Shown here: positions 43,572-51,222 of the stretch, piece by piece
How the letters are laid out: every line of letters starts with the position of its first letter
Numbering within the stretch: position 1 is the stretch's first letter
Assembly: GCF_009765905.1 (NCBI RefSeq)
Contig: NZ_LMUO01000011.1
Span: forward strand, 62,001 to 126,000
DNA length: 64,000 bases
Origin: Mucilaginibacter sp. L196
GTDB lineage: Bacteria > Bacteroidota > Bacteroidia > Sphingobacteriales > Sphingobacteriaceae
Direction of reading: 5' to 3'
Program-made: the position numbers and the translations under genes
Notes under the pieces: generated by a model
What the model was told of the DNA's origin: nothing
The model's database searches: none
What the model saw: the letters and a program-made list of their open reading frames with translations, nothing else

Positions 43572-43949
43572 ATGAATTTCCCTGCTGAATTAAAGTACAC
43601 TAAGGACCACGAGTGGATAAAAGTTGAAGGTAATGTTGCTACCATTGGCATAACCGAATTTGCACAGCGCGAACTGGGCGATATTGTTTATGTTGACATT
43701 CCATCGGTAGGCAAAACCATTAATAAAGATGATGTTTTTGGAACAGTTGAAGCTGTTAAAACAGTATCAGATTTATTTATGCCAGTTACCGGAACTGTTG
43801 ATGAAACAAACCCGGCATTAGATAGCCAACCTGAATTAGTTAACAGCGACCCTTACGGCGCAGGCTGGATGGTTAAGGTTACCGTTAATGCTGCCGACGT
43901 AGAAGGTTTATTATCTGCCGACGCGTACAAAGCCATTATAGGCGAATAA
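43572..43949 (+). CDS. gcvH: Glycine cleavage system H protein
   Basis: The 126-residue protein matches GcvH in length and sequence, starting [20 protein letters not shown]. The lipoyl attachment Lys63 lies in [16 protein letters not shown]. The protein carries the aminomethyl intermediate between the P, T and L proteins of glycine cleavage in the cytoplasm. No other gcv gene is in the window. The start at 43572 gives the conserved N-terminus; the reading frame extends to 43524, but that region is a promoter. It is followed after 3 bases by a VanZ-like gene. Confidence 0.96.
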   Translation: MNFPAELKYTKDHEWIKVEGNVATIGITEFAQRELGDIVYVDIPSVGKTINKDDVFGTVEAVKTVSDLFMPVTGTVDETNPALDSQPELVNSDPYGAGWMVKVTVNAADVEGLLSADAYKAIIGE

Positions 43950-43952
43950 TTA

Positions 43953-44348
43953 ATGCAAGCAACCCTAAAATATTACTGGCCCGCAATTTTGTGGGCCTTA
44001 TTTATTTTTATCCTTTGTACCATTCACCTGGGTACAATTACGCAATCCCCTTTATTTTTCCCGGGGGTTGATAAGCTGGTGCATTGCGGGTTCTTTTTTG
44101 TGTTTGTAATTTTTTACAGTCAGGGGCTGGTTCGGAAACATAAATTAATCCGTTTTCCGTATAAGTATGCGATAGCAATTGTGGTAATAGCCATTTTATA
44201 CGGGTATAACATTGAGCTATTACAAAAATATGTTTTCACCTGGCGCGACTTTGAATGGAATGATGTATTTGCCGATTCGGTTGGAGCCTGTATGGGGATG
44301 TTTAGTGTGTTAATTTTATCGGCAGCGTTTAATCATGAAAATAAATAA
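43953..44348 (+). CDS. VanZ-like membrane protein
   Basis: The 131-residue protein has four predicted membrane helices (about 9-27, 44-62, 72-90 and 105-126). VanZ-like motifs include VDKLVHCGFFFVFVIFY and the acidic FEWNDVFADSVGACMG. The family is named after a teicoplanin-resistance accessory protein, but most members have no known activity. It follows gcvH by 3 bases in the same operon, an arrangement common in this group. Its end overlaps the start of a small lipoprotein gene by 14 bases. Confidence 0.9.
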   Translation: MQATLKYYWPAILWALFIFILCTIHLGTITQSPLFFPGVDKLVHCGFFFVFVIFYSQGLVRKHKLIRFPYKYAIAIVVIAILYGYNIELLQKYVFTWRDFEWNDVFADSVGACMGMFSVLILSAAFNHENK

Positions 44349-44484
44349 ATTACTCCTTTTTACAGCTTTACTAGTTGTGGTAAGTTTTTCTTCCTGCGGG
44401 ATATTTAGCAAGGGATGTGGTTGCCCTACGTTTGGGAAGGTAAAGCAGCACAATTCAGTATCGCCATTGCGATCCGTTGGCTAA
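44335..44484 (+). CDS. Small lipoprotein, 49 residues
   Basis: A short frame overlaps the VanZ-like gene by 14 bases. It encodes MKINKLLLFTALLVVVSFSS followed by CGIFSKGCGCPTFGKVKQHN and nine more residues. The start is a textbook lipoprotein signal with lipobox Cys21, followed by a GCGCP motif that could bind metal or form disulfides. The gene order gcvH-VanZ-lipoprotein and the coupled start make translation likely. The last ten residues lead up to a repeat and may be an altered tail. I do not know the function. Confidence 0.65.
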   Translation: MKINKLLLFTALLVVVSFSSCGIFSKGCGCPTFGKVKQHNSVSPLRSVG

Positions 44485-44550
44485 CGGAAAGGCAATCCCA
44501 ACCTGTACAAAGCAAATCTGCATGTCTTTTCTCGCACAATTTCTCCACCA

Positions 44551-44654
44551 TGTCATTGCGAGCGGGTTCTGTGAAGAGCCTGCGCGGCGAAGCAAACTCG
44601 TCGCGTTCATCTGCATGCTACGAGTTTGCTTCGTGGTTCCTCCTCGCAATGACA
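44551..44654. repeat. TCATTGCGAG-family palindromic repeat, diverged copy
   Basis: Ends TGTCATTGCGAG and CTCGCAATGACA are inverted, as in the copies at 18744 and 51001. The inner arms are different: GCGAAGCAAACTCG pairs with CGAGTTTGCTTCG. It fills the spacer between the small lipoprotein and feoA. Several apparent frames across it are products of the repeat. Confidence 0.8.
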
Positions 44655-44719
44655 AATAGTTAAGAAAAAGCCCGGTATCCAAAATCTTACAAACCACCAA
44701 CAAATTCCCACTAACCTTA

Positions 44720-44750
44720 TTTGGATTTAATTTAAATAAGCGTACATTTG
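44720..44750 (+). promoter_or_regulatory. feoAB promoter with overlapping dyad
   Basis: TTTG at 44720-44723 and TACATTTG at 44743-44750 (perfect TAnnTTTG) are separated by 19 bases, a very good Bacteroidota promoter. CTTATTT (44716-44722) and AAATAAG (44734-44740) form a dyad over the -33 element and the spacer. That position suits a repressor, perhaps an iron-responsive one, but it does not match the Fur consensus I know. Confidence 0.65.
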
Positions 44751-44772
44751 CTTAGTTCATAAGCACAAACAT

Positions 44773-44988
44773 ATGAGGCTCTCACAACTTGAAGTAGGCG
44801 AAACCGGAATTGTAAAGGAATTTACCGACTTAGAAATGTCGGTAAAGTTGATGGAAATGGGTTGTTTGCCTGGTGAAGAAGTCAGAATTGAACGCATTGC
44901 CCCACTGGGCGATCCAATTGCCATAAATGTTGCCGGTTATCAGTTAAGTTTACGTAAGCGCGAAGCATATACCGTAGTGCTTCAATAG
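44773..44988 (+). CDS. feoA: FeoA ferrous iron transport accessory protein
   Basis: The 71-residue SH3-like FeoA protein has LSQLEVGETGIVKEF, the central LMEMGCLPGEEVRIERIAPLGDP, and the C-terminal LSLRKREAYTVVL. FeoA binds or regulates FeoB on the cytoplasmic side during Fe(II) import. It is preceded by a strong promoter with a dyad and followed by feoB after 11 bases. Confidence 0.95.
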   Translation: MRLSQLEVGETGIVKEFTDLEMSVKLMEMGCLPGEEVRIERIAPLGDPIAINVAGYQLSLRKREAYTVVLQ

Positions 44989-44999
44989 TTTTTTAGGCA

Positions 45000-47114
45000 T
45001 TGAAAGCTGATATAAGAGTCGCACTTGTAGGGAACCCCAACACCGGAAAATCAACACTTTTTAATGTTTTAACCGGTCTCAATCAAAAAATAGGAAATTT
45101 TCCCGGCGTTACCGTTGATAAAAAGGTAGGTTATACCACCTTGCCCGATGGTCGCACTGCTGAGATAATCGATCTTCCCGGTACCTACAGCATCTATCCA
45201 AAAAGCCAGGATGAATCCATCGTGTTCTCTGTTTTGGCAGATAAACACAATGCGCATACCCCCGATTTGGTGGTGATCATCCTCGACGCATCCAACTTAA
45301 AAAGAAATTTACTGCTCTACTCGCAGGTAGCCGATCTGAAGATCCCGGTTGTTGTTGCCTTGAATATGATGGATATGGCTAAAAAAGCCGATATCGACAT
45401 TGATGTAAACCTATTCGCTAAAAAACTGGGTGTACCGGTGGTTCCCATCTCCGCAAGGAAAAATGAAGGCACCGCAGCATTAAAAAATGCCATATCATTC
45501 GCTAATAAATTCGCTTTTCAGGAAGATAGTATAGATGTAAATACCATCGCCCCGGAATTGGTTGAAGCCATTGGCCGTGAGTTAAATATAGATAATCCGT
45601 ATCTTGCTTTACAGCTTGCGCATCAGCACGAAACCCTAAAGTTTTTAACGCCTGAGCAAAGCGATAGGATAGAGGAGCTTGAAAAAGAACATTCCTTCAA
45701 CTCGCAAAAAGCACAGGGCGCTGAAACCATTGCCCGCTACGCTTTTATAAACGACTTGCTATACGACACAGTTAAAAAACCGGTAACCGCGCAAGGGGAA
45801 ACACACAGCAATAAAATAGATAAAATATTAACACATAAATTCTTTGGCTTCGTGATATTCTTCGCGATACTGATGTTTATGTTCCAGGCGATCTTCTCCT
45901 GGTCGTCATACCCGATGGAGTTAATTGGTGATGCCTTTGTTTGGGTACAGGATTCACTGCATCACACTTTGCCCCCGGGTCCGCTAACCAGTTTATTGGT
46001 TGATGGTATCATAGCGGGTTTAAGCGGTGTAATGGTTTTCATCCCGCAGATCGCCATACTTTTCGCCTTTATATCCATACTGGAAGATACCGGCTATATG
46101 TCGCGTGTTACGTTTATGATGGATAAGCTGATGCGTAAAGTTGGACTAAACGGCAAATCGGTAGTGCCGTTGATCGGTGGTTTTGCTTGCGCTGTGCCCT
46201 CTATCATGGGCACACGTACTATCGAGAACTGGAAGGACAGGATGATTACCATTATGGTTACGCCACTGGTAACCTGCTCGGCGCGTTTACCTATTTATAC
46301 TTTATTAATTGCCCTTGTAGTACCTAACCATAATGTTTGGTGGGTATTTAATATGCAGGGTTTGGCCCTAACGGGGATGTACGTTTTCAGCCTGATATCG
46401 GCCATTGTAGTTGCCTGGGTATTTAAATTTATACTAAAAGGTAAGGAACGTGGCTACTTTATTATGGAGCTGCCCGTTTACCGCATGCCGAGGTGGAACA
46501 ATGTTATTTTCTCGATGTATGACCGCTCCAAGGCCTTTGTTTTTCAGGCAGGCAAGGTGATCATCGCTATATCTATTATTCTTTGGGTGCTTGCATCCTA
46601 CGGTCCGGGCGACAGGTTTACAAAAATCGACCAAAAGTTTAGTGCGCCGCAATACACCCAACACATGACGCCCGATAGTTTGAGCCGGACAATATCATCA
46701 GCCAAATTAGAAAACTCTTATGCAGGTGTTTTAGGCCATGCCATTGAGCCGGTGATCCGTCCCTTAGGTTTCGACTGGAAAATCGGTATCGCGCTAATAA
46801 CCTCCTTTGCAGCCCGCGAAGTTTTTGTAGGCACCATGGCAACCATCTACAGTGTAAATGGTAGTGCCGAGAAAATGCAGTCCGTCTACCAAAAAATGAA
46901 GGAAGCCAAAAACCCTGATACCGGGCAACCTGTATTCACGCTGGCGGTCGCATTCTCGCTCATGATGTTTTATGCCTTCGCCATGCAATGCGCCAGTACG
47001 GTAGCCATCGTTTTCCGCGAAACCAAAAACTGGCGCTGGCCCGCCATCCAATTCGCCTATATGACGGTGCTGGCTTATGCGGCGAGTTTTATAGCATATG
47101 TGGTGTTGAAGTAA
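45000..47114 (+). CDS. feoB: FeoB ferrous iron transporter
   Basis: The 704-residue protein has an N-terminal G domain with GNPNTGKST (11-19), the G3 DLPGTYS and G4 NMMD motifs. A helical insertion follows, then a membrane domain of eight or more helices with the Gate motifs (PLIGGFACAVPSIMGTRTI and LVTCSARLP). It imports Fe(II) across the inner membrane. The start must be the TTG at 45000: a stop lies in frame two codons upstream and there is no ATG before the G1 loop. It forms an operon with feoA. Confidence 0.96.
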   Translation: MKADIRVALVGNPNTGKSTLFNVLTGLNQKIGNFPGVTVDKKVGYTTLPDGRTAEIIDLPGTYSIYPKSQDESIVFSVLADKHNAHTPDLVVIILDASNLKRNLLLYSQVADLKIPVVVALNMMDMAKKADIDIDVNLFAKKLGVPVVPISARKNEGTAALKNAISFANKFAFQEDSIDVNTIAPELVEAIGRELNIDNPYLALQLAHQHETLKFLTPEQSDRIEELEKEHSFNSQKAQGAETIARYAFINDLLYDTVKKPVTAQGETHSNKIDKILTHKFFGFVIFFAILMFMFQAIFSWSSYPMELIGDAFVWVQDSLHHTLPPGPLTSLLVDGIIAGLSGVMVFIPQIAILFAFISILEDTGYMSRVTFMMDKLMRKVGLNGKSVVPLIGGFACAVPSIMGTRTIENWKDRMITIMVTPLVTCSARLPIYTLLIALVVPNHNVWWVFNMQGLALTGMYVFSLISAIVVAWVFKFILKGKERGYFIMELPVYRMPRWNNVIFSMYDRSKAFVFQAGKVIIAISIILWVLASYGPGDRFTKIDQKFSAPQYTQHMTPDSLSRTISSAKLENSYAGVLGHAIEPVIRPLGFDWKIGIALITSFAAREVFVGTMATIYSVNGSAEKMQSVYQKMKEAKNPDTGQPVFTLAVAFSLMMFYAFAMQCASTVAIVFRETKNWRWPAIQFAYMTVLAYAASFIAYVVLK

Positions 47115-47138
47115 TTCTCTTTTGCTATTCTGTCCTAT

Positions 47139-47225
47139 TTGTCATTCTGAGCGCAGCGAAGAATCTATCGATAGGATCACCGCTTGCAGATTAACGGATA
47201 GATGCTTCGTACCTCAGCATGACAA
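47139..47225. repeat. 87-bp palindromic unit, inverted orientation
   Basis: TTGTCATTCTGAGCGCAGCG at the left and CTCAGCATGACAA at the right enclose the centre GATAGGATCACCGCTTGCAG. Length (87 bp) and sequence match the units at 40452-40977 read in reverse. It sits 25 bases after feoB and may serve as its terminator-like hairpin. Confidence 0.85.
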
Positions 47226-47245
47226 GGTGGTTAAGATTCTTCTTA

Positions 47246-47347
47246 CTTGCCATTTTGGATGCAATGAAGATTCTATCCGCCGATGCACTTCATCATGCTA
47301 AGCGGCGAGCAAAGTTCTGAGATTCTTCGCTCCGCTCAGAATGACAA
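47246..47347. repeat. Degenerate palindromic unit
   Basis: The right end (GATTCTTCGCTCCGCTCAGA then ATGACAA) is that of the 87-bp family, but the left end (ACTTGCCATTTTGGATGC) is eroded and the centre is different. With the unit at 47139 it fills most of the 301-bp feoB to SprT spacer, which shows no gene. Confidence 0.65.
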
Positions 47348-47415
47348 AGTGCATATAAAAAACCTTTATCCTTTTACCTTTCAGCTTTTAACCTTATTTT
47401 TGCATCGAGGTAAAA

Positions 47416-48027
47416 TTGGATAAAGTAAAAGTTTTAGAAAAGTATCTTCCACCCGAAGCGGCACCGCTTATCGGCCGCTGGATCGACTACTTTAAGTGCG
47501 AATTTAAAATATCGCGCAACCGCAACACAAAATTTGGCGACTACCGTTCACCGCATGGTGACAAGGGGCATCGCATCTCCGTTAATTTTGATTTGAACCC
47601 CTACGCGTTTTTGGTGACTACCGTACACGAATTTGCCCATCTGCATACCTGGAACGAGCACAAGCACAAAGCCAAACCGCATGGTACCGAGTGGAAAAAT
47701 AATTTCAAAAAAATGATGCAGCCTTTTTTTGAGAAGGATATTTTCCCTGCGGACATTAAGCATACCATTGTTAATTATCTGAATAATCCGGCAGCTTCCA
47801 GTTGTTCCGATTTGAGTTTGTATCGTGCCCTCCGCAGCTACGATGCGCATCACGAATCAATCACGACAGTTGAAAAAATACCATTAAAAGCATTATTTAA
47901 ACTAAAGGATGGCAGGATTTTCCGCAAGGACGAGAAACTACGCAAACGCTTTAAATGCACCGAGATCAAGAGTAAACGGATTTATTTATTTAGTCCGGTT
48001 GCAGAGGTGGAAATAGTGGAAGATTAA
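47416..48027 (+). CDS. SprT-like zinc metalloprotease
   Basis: The 203-residue protein has the zincin motif HEFAH at 71-75 (VTTVHEFAHLHTWNEH) and the SprT-family HGTEWKNNF at 89-97. The SprT family includes the DNA-protein crosslink protease SPRTN, but bacterial members are poorly studied. There is no signal peptide, so it is cytoplasmic. The start is a TTG at 47416; no in-frame ATG lies upstream of the conserved part. A C-terminal basic segment (about residues 170-190) could bind nucleic acid. Confidence 0.88.
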   Translation: MDKVKVLEKYLPPEAAPLIGRWIDYFKCEFKISRNRNTKFGDYRSPHGDKGHRISVNFDLNPYAFLVTTVHEFAHLHTWNEHKHKAKPHGTEWKNNFKKMMQPFFEKDIFPADIKHTIVNYLNNPAASSCSDLSLYRALRSYDAHHESITTVEKIPLKALFKLKDGRIFRKDEKLRKRFKCTEIKSKRIYLFSPVAEVEIVED

Positions 48028-48100
48028 GCCCTCAAAAAATCCGAAATTGCTGTAACACAACATTTTTTATTAACTTGCCTACTTCATCTTACAGATACAA

Positions 48101-49330
48101 GTGACTTTTCAAGATTTCAATTTCAACGAACATTTATTAGAAGGCGTACTAAGCATGGGCTACACCAGCCCAACCCCTATACAGGAAATGGCCATCCCTG
48201 CTATTTTACAGGGCGACGACCTTATAGCCTGCGCGCAAACAGGTACAGGTAAAACAGGTGCTTTTTTGCTACCGGTTTTAAACCTGATCACCCAAAACCA
48301 CGAGGAAAAAACCAGCACGCTCATCCTAACCCCAACCCGCGAACTCGCCCAGCAGATCGATCAGCAGGTAGAAGGGTTGGCTTATTTTACCGGCATCAGC
48401 TCCATTGCTGTTTTTGGCGGTGGCGATGGTATCGTGTACGAGCAGCAACGCCGTGGTATACAAAATAACGTCAACATTATTATAGCAACGCCGGGCAGGC
48501 TGATAGCCCACCTAACATCGGGTGTATTAAAGCTTAACCATATTAAATATTTGATACTGGATGAGGCTGACCGCATGCTGGATATGGGTTTCTCGGATGA
48601 TATTATGCGTATCATTAGCTACTTGCCAAAACAAAGGCAAACCATGCTGTTTTCGGCTACCATGCCGGGTAGGATTCGTAACATGGCTAAAAGCGTTTTA
48701 CATAATCCGCAGCAGATCAATATCGCTATATCGCAACCTGCGGTAGGGATCGATCAACAGGTTTATTTGGTTAACGATCATCAGAAATCAGGTTTATTGC
48801 AGTTGATATTAAAAGAAGGAGGCTTTGTAAGCATCATCATTTTTGCATCAACAAAAGACAAGGTTAAAGAAGTTCATAAGCAATTAAAAGCCGCGCATCT
48901 AAAAATCAACGCCTTCCACTCCGATCTGGAGCAGAATGAGCGTGAAGAGATCCTGCTGAAATTCAAAAATAAACAAGTGCCTATTATTATTGGTACTGAT
49001 GCGCTTTCGCGTGGTATTGATGTTGAAGGGATTGACCTGGTAGTAAACTACGACGCGCCCTCTGACCCTGAAGATTATATCCACCGTATAGGCCGTACCG
49101 CGCGTGCCGAAACTACCGGTACCGCAATTACCTTTGTTAACGACCGCGATCAGCGCAAGCTAAAAAACATTGAGGAAATGATGGACCGCCAGATCAAGCG
49201 CATAGTATTACCGGAAGTGTTAGGCGACCCAACACTCATAAAAATGGCTCCGTTAAAAAGAGACGGTGGTGGCAGAGGCGGCAATAACAGGGGTAACAAC
49301 AGAAGGCAAGGCGGCCCTAAAAAAAGGTAG
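48101..49330 (+). CDS. DEAD-box RNA helicase (RhlE-like)
   Basis: The 409-residue helicase has a Q motif (GYTSPTPIQ), Walker A AQTGTGKT at 45-52, PTRELAQQ, DEAD at 154-157, SAT in FSATMPGR, and HRIGRTARA near 345. The C-terminal tail is rich in Arg, Gly and Asn (GGRGGNNRGNN), as in RhlE-like proteins that bind RNA loosely. It unwinds RNA in ribosome assembly, decay or cold response. The start is the GTG at 48101; the conserved Phe of the family follows immediately (TFQDFNFN). No ATG is available upstream before stop codons that I can see. Confidence 0.94.
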   Translation: MTFQDFNFNEHLLEGVLSMGYTSPTPIQEMAIPAILQGDDLIACAQTGTGKTGAFLLPVLNLITQNHEEKTSTLILTPTRELAQQIDQQVEGLAYFTGISSIAVFGGGDGIVYEQQRRGIQNNVNIIIATPGRLIAHLTSGVLKLNHIKYLILDEADRMLDMGFSDDIMRIISYLPKQRQTMLFSATMPGRIRNMAKSVLHNPQQINIAISQPAVGIDQQVYLVNDHQKSGLLQLILKEGGFVSIIIFASTKDKVKEVHKQLKAAHLKINAFHSDLEQNEREEILLKFKNKQVPIIIGTDALSRGIDVEGIDLVVNYDAPSDPEDYIHRIGRTARAETTGTAITFVNDRDQRKLKNIEEMMDRQIKRIVLPEVLGDPTLIKMAPLKRDGGGRGGNNRGNNRRQGGPKKR

Positions 49331-49429
49331 TGATCTTTAATCGCAATCTAATTTTCAAATTACTTCCTCGTGACCATTTTAAATGTTGTAACATCTAAAT
49401 TTGTGTTGTAAAACGAAAAAGAAAACAAC

Positions 49430-50059
49430 ATGTCATTAATAGAAAAATTACAAAAGCGCGCGGCTATTAAAAACTTCGACGCTACAAAAAAATTAACTAA
49501 GGCACAGTTAGATCAGTTATTGGATTCAGTTCGATTAGCACCGTCATCAATGGGTTTGCAGGCTTACCGTATTTTGGTGGTTGAAGATCCTGATATCCGC
49601 GAAAAATTGCGTGAAGCAGCACACGGCCAGGCGCAATTAACACAAAGTTCACAAGTGATCATATTTGCTATCGAGAAGGAAATAGATAAGGATTATGGTA
49701 ACTATTACCTTGATCTGATTGCTAAAACACGTGGTATTGGCCGCGAGCATTTAGCTGGTTTTGAGCAAATGGTACAAGGCACTATTGCCAGCTTGAGCGA
49801 AGAGCAAAAAATTAACTGGGCAACCAAACAAACTTACATCGCTTTGGGCGTATTGTTAACAGCTGCTGCCGAAATGGATATTGATACCTGCCCAATGGAA
49901 GGTTTTGATGCCGGTAAATTCGACGAGATATTAGGTCTGAAAGCATTAGGCTTATCTGCCGTAGTTATCGCACCAGTAGGTTACCGCTCTGACGAAGATG
50001 TTTACAGCAAAATGGAAAAAGTAAGAAGACCTAAAGAAGATTTGTTCATACATATCTAA
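49430..50059 (+). CDS. Nitroreductase-family NAD(P)H-dependent oxidoreductase
   Basis: The 209-residue protein belongs to the FMN-dependent nitroreductase family. It has RAAIKNFDATKKLTKAQLDQL at the start, RLAPSSMGLQAYRILVVED for FMN contacts, and a C-terminal CPMEGFDAGKFDEILGL. It resembles NfsB-like and dihydropteridine-reductase-like proteins, which reduce quinones, flavins or nitro compounds. A TAAATTTG promoter-like box lies at 49396-49403. A hairpin terminator follows at 50083. Confidence 0.93.
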   Translation: MSLIEKLQKRAAIKNFDATKKLTKAQLDQLLDSVRLAPSSMGLQAYRILVVEDPDIREKLREAAHGQAQLTQSSQVIIFAIEKEIDKDYGNYYLDLIAKTRGIGREHLAGFEQMVQGTIASLSEEQKINWATKQTYIALGVLLTAAAEMDIDTCPMEGFDAGKFDEILGLKALGLSAVVIAPVGYRSDEDVYSKMEKVRRPKEDLFIHI

Positions 50060-50082
50060 TAATTTAGGCTTTTAATAAAGCA

Positions 50083-50122
50083 AAAAGACCAATCTTCATC
50101 ACGAAAATTGGTCTTTTGTTTT
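50083..50122 (+). terminator. Intrinsic terminator of the nitroreductase gene
   Basis: AAAAGACCAAT and ATTGGTCTTTT form an 11-bp stem with a 13-base loop, followed by GTTTT. It lies 24 bases after the stop codon. Confidence 0.85.
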
Positions 50123-50151
50123 ATTGTTTGAAACTGTTTATAACCGCCCCA

Positions 50152-50180
50152 TTGTCATTCTGAGGAACGAAGAATGACAA
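50152..50180. repeat. Minimal end-to-end remnant of the 87-bp repeat
   Basis: TTGTCATTCTGAGGAACGAA is followed directly by GAATGACAA. The two outer ends of the palindromic family are joined with the middle lost. It looks like an internal deletion of a unit, perhaps by pairing of the arms. Confidence 0.75.
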
Positions 50181-50271
50181 ATCATTTTGTCTTTGTTGGT
50201 GACAGCACCAAAAAGGGCATTATCTCCAATATACAGGGCGGAATGCGAGAATCTTTACCATTGTGCGGTAG

Positions 50272-50344
50272 CTGTCATCCTAAGCGTAGTCGAAGGACGT
50301 GCGTAAAGGCCTGCCCACATAATCGACTACGCTCAACATGATAG
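50272..50344. repeat. AAGGCCT-centred palindromic repeat, copy 1
   Basis: CTGTCATCCTAAGCGTAGTC at the left and GACTACGCTCAACATGATAG at the right surround GTGCGTAAAGGCCTGCCCAC. The same centre occurs at 52907-52978. The rest of the 50123-50371 spacer holds no gene that I can support. Confidence 0.8.
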
Positions 50345-50371
50345 CCCTTGTGCACGCCTCGCCAATGACGA

Positions 50372-50887
50372 TTACTCTTGCTCCATCAATTTAAATTCCT
50401 GTTCATCAGCGCTTGGGCCATAACTGCCGGGGATAGGGATATTTAATAATCTTAAGAATACCCCCAGTTGTGCCCGGTGATGTGAGGTTTGGCTAAAAGA
50501 TACTCGTATCACTTCTGCTTTTGTTCTTACCATGTATATTTGGTCGCCGTTACGCATGGTCCAGTTTTCTTCTAACACATCTTCATTAGTTGCCTCAAGT
50601 TGGGCGCGGGCATCAGCTACATTTTTCTCCAAAACCTCCAAAACCTCTTCAATAGTATTCGGCACGTCAGTATTGTAAGGGATAGTGGCAAAATCAAGTT
50701 CATCTGTAGTAAGCGCTATTGTTATCCATGAAGGTAGTTCGGCAATATGGTTTACCAATTTGCTGATGGTCATGCTTTTGGGGTGTGGCTGCCAGCTGAA
50801 TTTGTCGTTTGGTACACGTTGTAGCATGTTACGGGTGGCCTGGGCTTCCTGCTCAAGTTCCTTTAAAAACATTGGGATGATTTGCAT
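50372..50887 (-). CDS. DinB family protein
   Basis: The 171-residue four-helix protein resembles DinB/YfiT-like metal-binding proteins. MLQRVPNDKFSWQPHPKSMT and SKLVNHIAELPSW hold the first conserved His, and SHHRAQLGVFLRLLNIPIPG holds the later His pair. These proteins may act as thiol-dependent S-transferases or be regulators; members are mostly uncharacterised. It is cytoplasmic and monocistronic, ending close to the AAGGCCT-centred repeat. Confidence 0.9.
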   Translation of the reverse strand: MQIIPMFLKELEQEAQATRNMLQRVPNDKFSWQPHPKSMTISKLVNHIAELPSWITIALTTDELDFATIPYNTDVPNTIEEVLEVLEKNVADARAQLEATNEDVLEENWTMRNGDQIYMVRTKAEVIRVSFSQTSHHRAQLGVFLRLLNIPIPGSYGPSADEQEFKLMEQE

Positions 50888-51000
50888 AGCTTTTTGTTTT
50901 TTAGTTTGTAATACAAATAAACAATGCGCTAATGACAGCCCTATGTCAGTAGGATTTTTTAAATATTAAATTAGTCTTTATATCTGAATACAAAAATAAA

Positions 51001-51082
51001 TTGTCATTGCGAGGAACGAAGCAATCGCACGTAGAAAAGCCACCTTGCAAGTTCGCGATTGCTTCGTTCCTCGCAATGACAA
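51001..51082. repeat. TCATTGCGAG-family palindromic repeat, copy 2
   Basis: Perfect 28-bp arms begin TTGTCATTGCGAGGAACGAA and end with the complement at 51055-51082. The arms match those at 18744-18824, and the centre (ACGTAGAAAAGCCACC) is close. It lies between the divergent DinB and peroxiredoxin genes. Confidence 0.9.
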
Positions 51083-51099
51083 TAGTTACACAGCGTTTA

Positions 51100-51130
51100 A
51101 GATTTACGAATCTTAAAACTTCGTAAATCT
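51100..51130. repeat. Hairpin AGATTTACGAA upstream of the peroxiredoxin gene
   Basis: AGATTTACGAA pairs perfectly with TTCGTAAATCT over 11 bp with a 9-base loop. It lies about 90 bp upstream of the peroxiredoxin start, within a 335-bp spacer that otherwise holds only the repeat at 51001. It could be an operator or terminator. Confidence 0.45.
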
Positions 51131-51222
51131 GTTCTCAGGTGAGGAAAGCGGCTTCGGTCTTGCTACTAATAATATTCCCACAATAAAAATCGCTCAGGCA
51201 TACAAAAACGTATATTGTGTAT

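Noticed and set aside
44415..44703. Overlapping frames of 60-82 residues on both strands
   Set aside because: They run through the palindromic repeat at 44551-44654 and have no family features; only the short lipoprotein frame at 44335 has a signal sequence.
46434..47051. Minus-strand frames opposite feoB
   Set aside because: They overlap each other and the conserved membrane domain of FeoB; no start signals or motifs.
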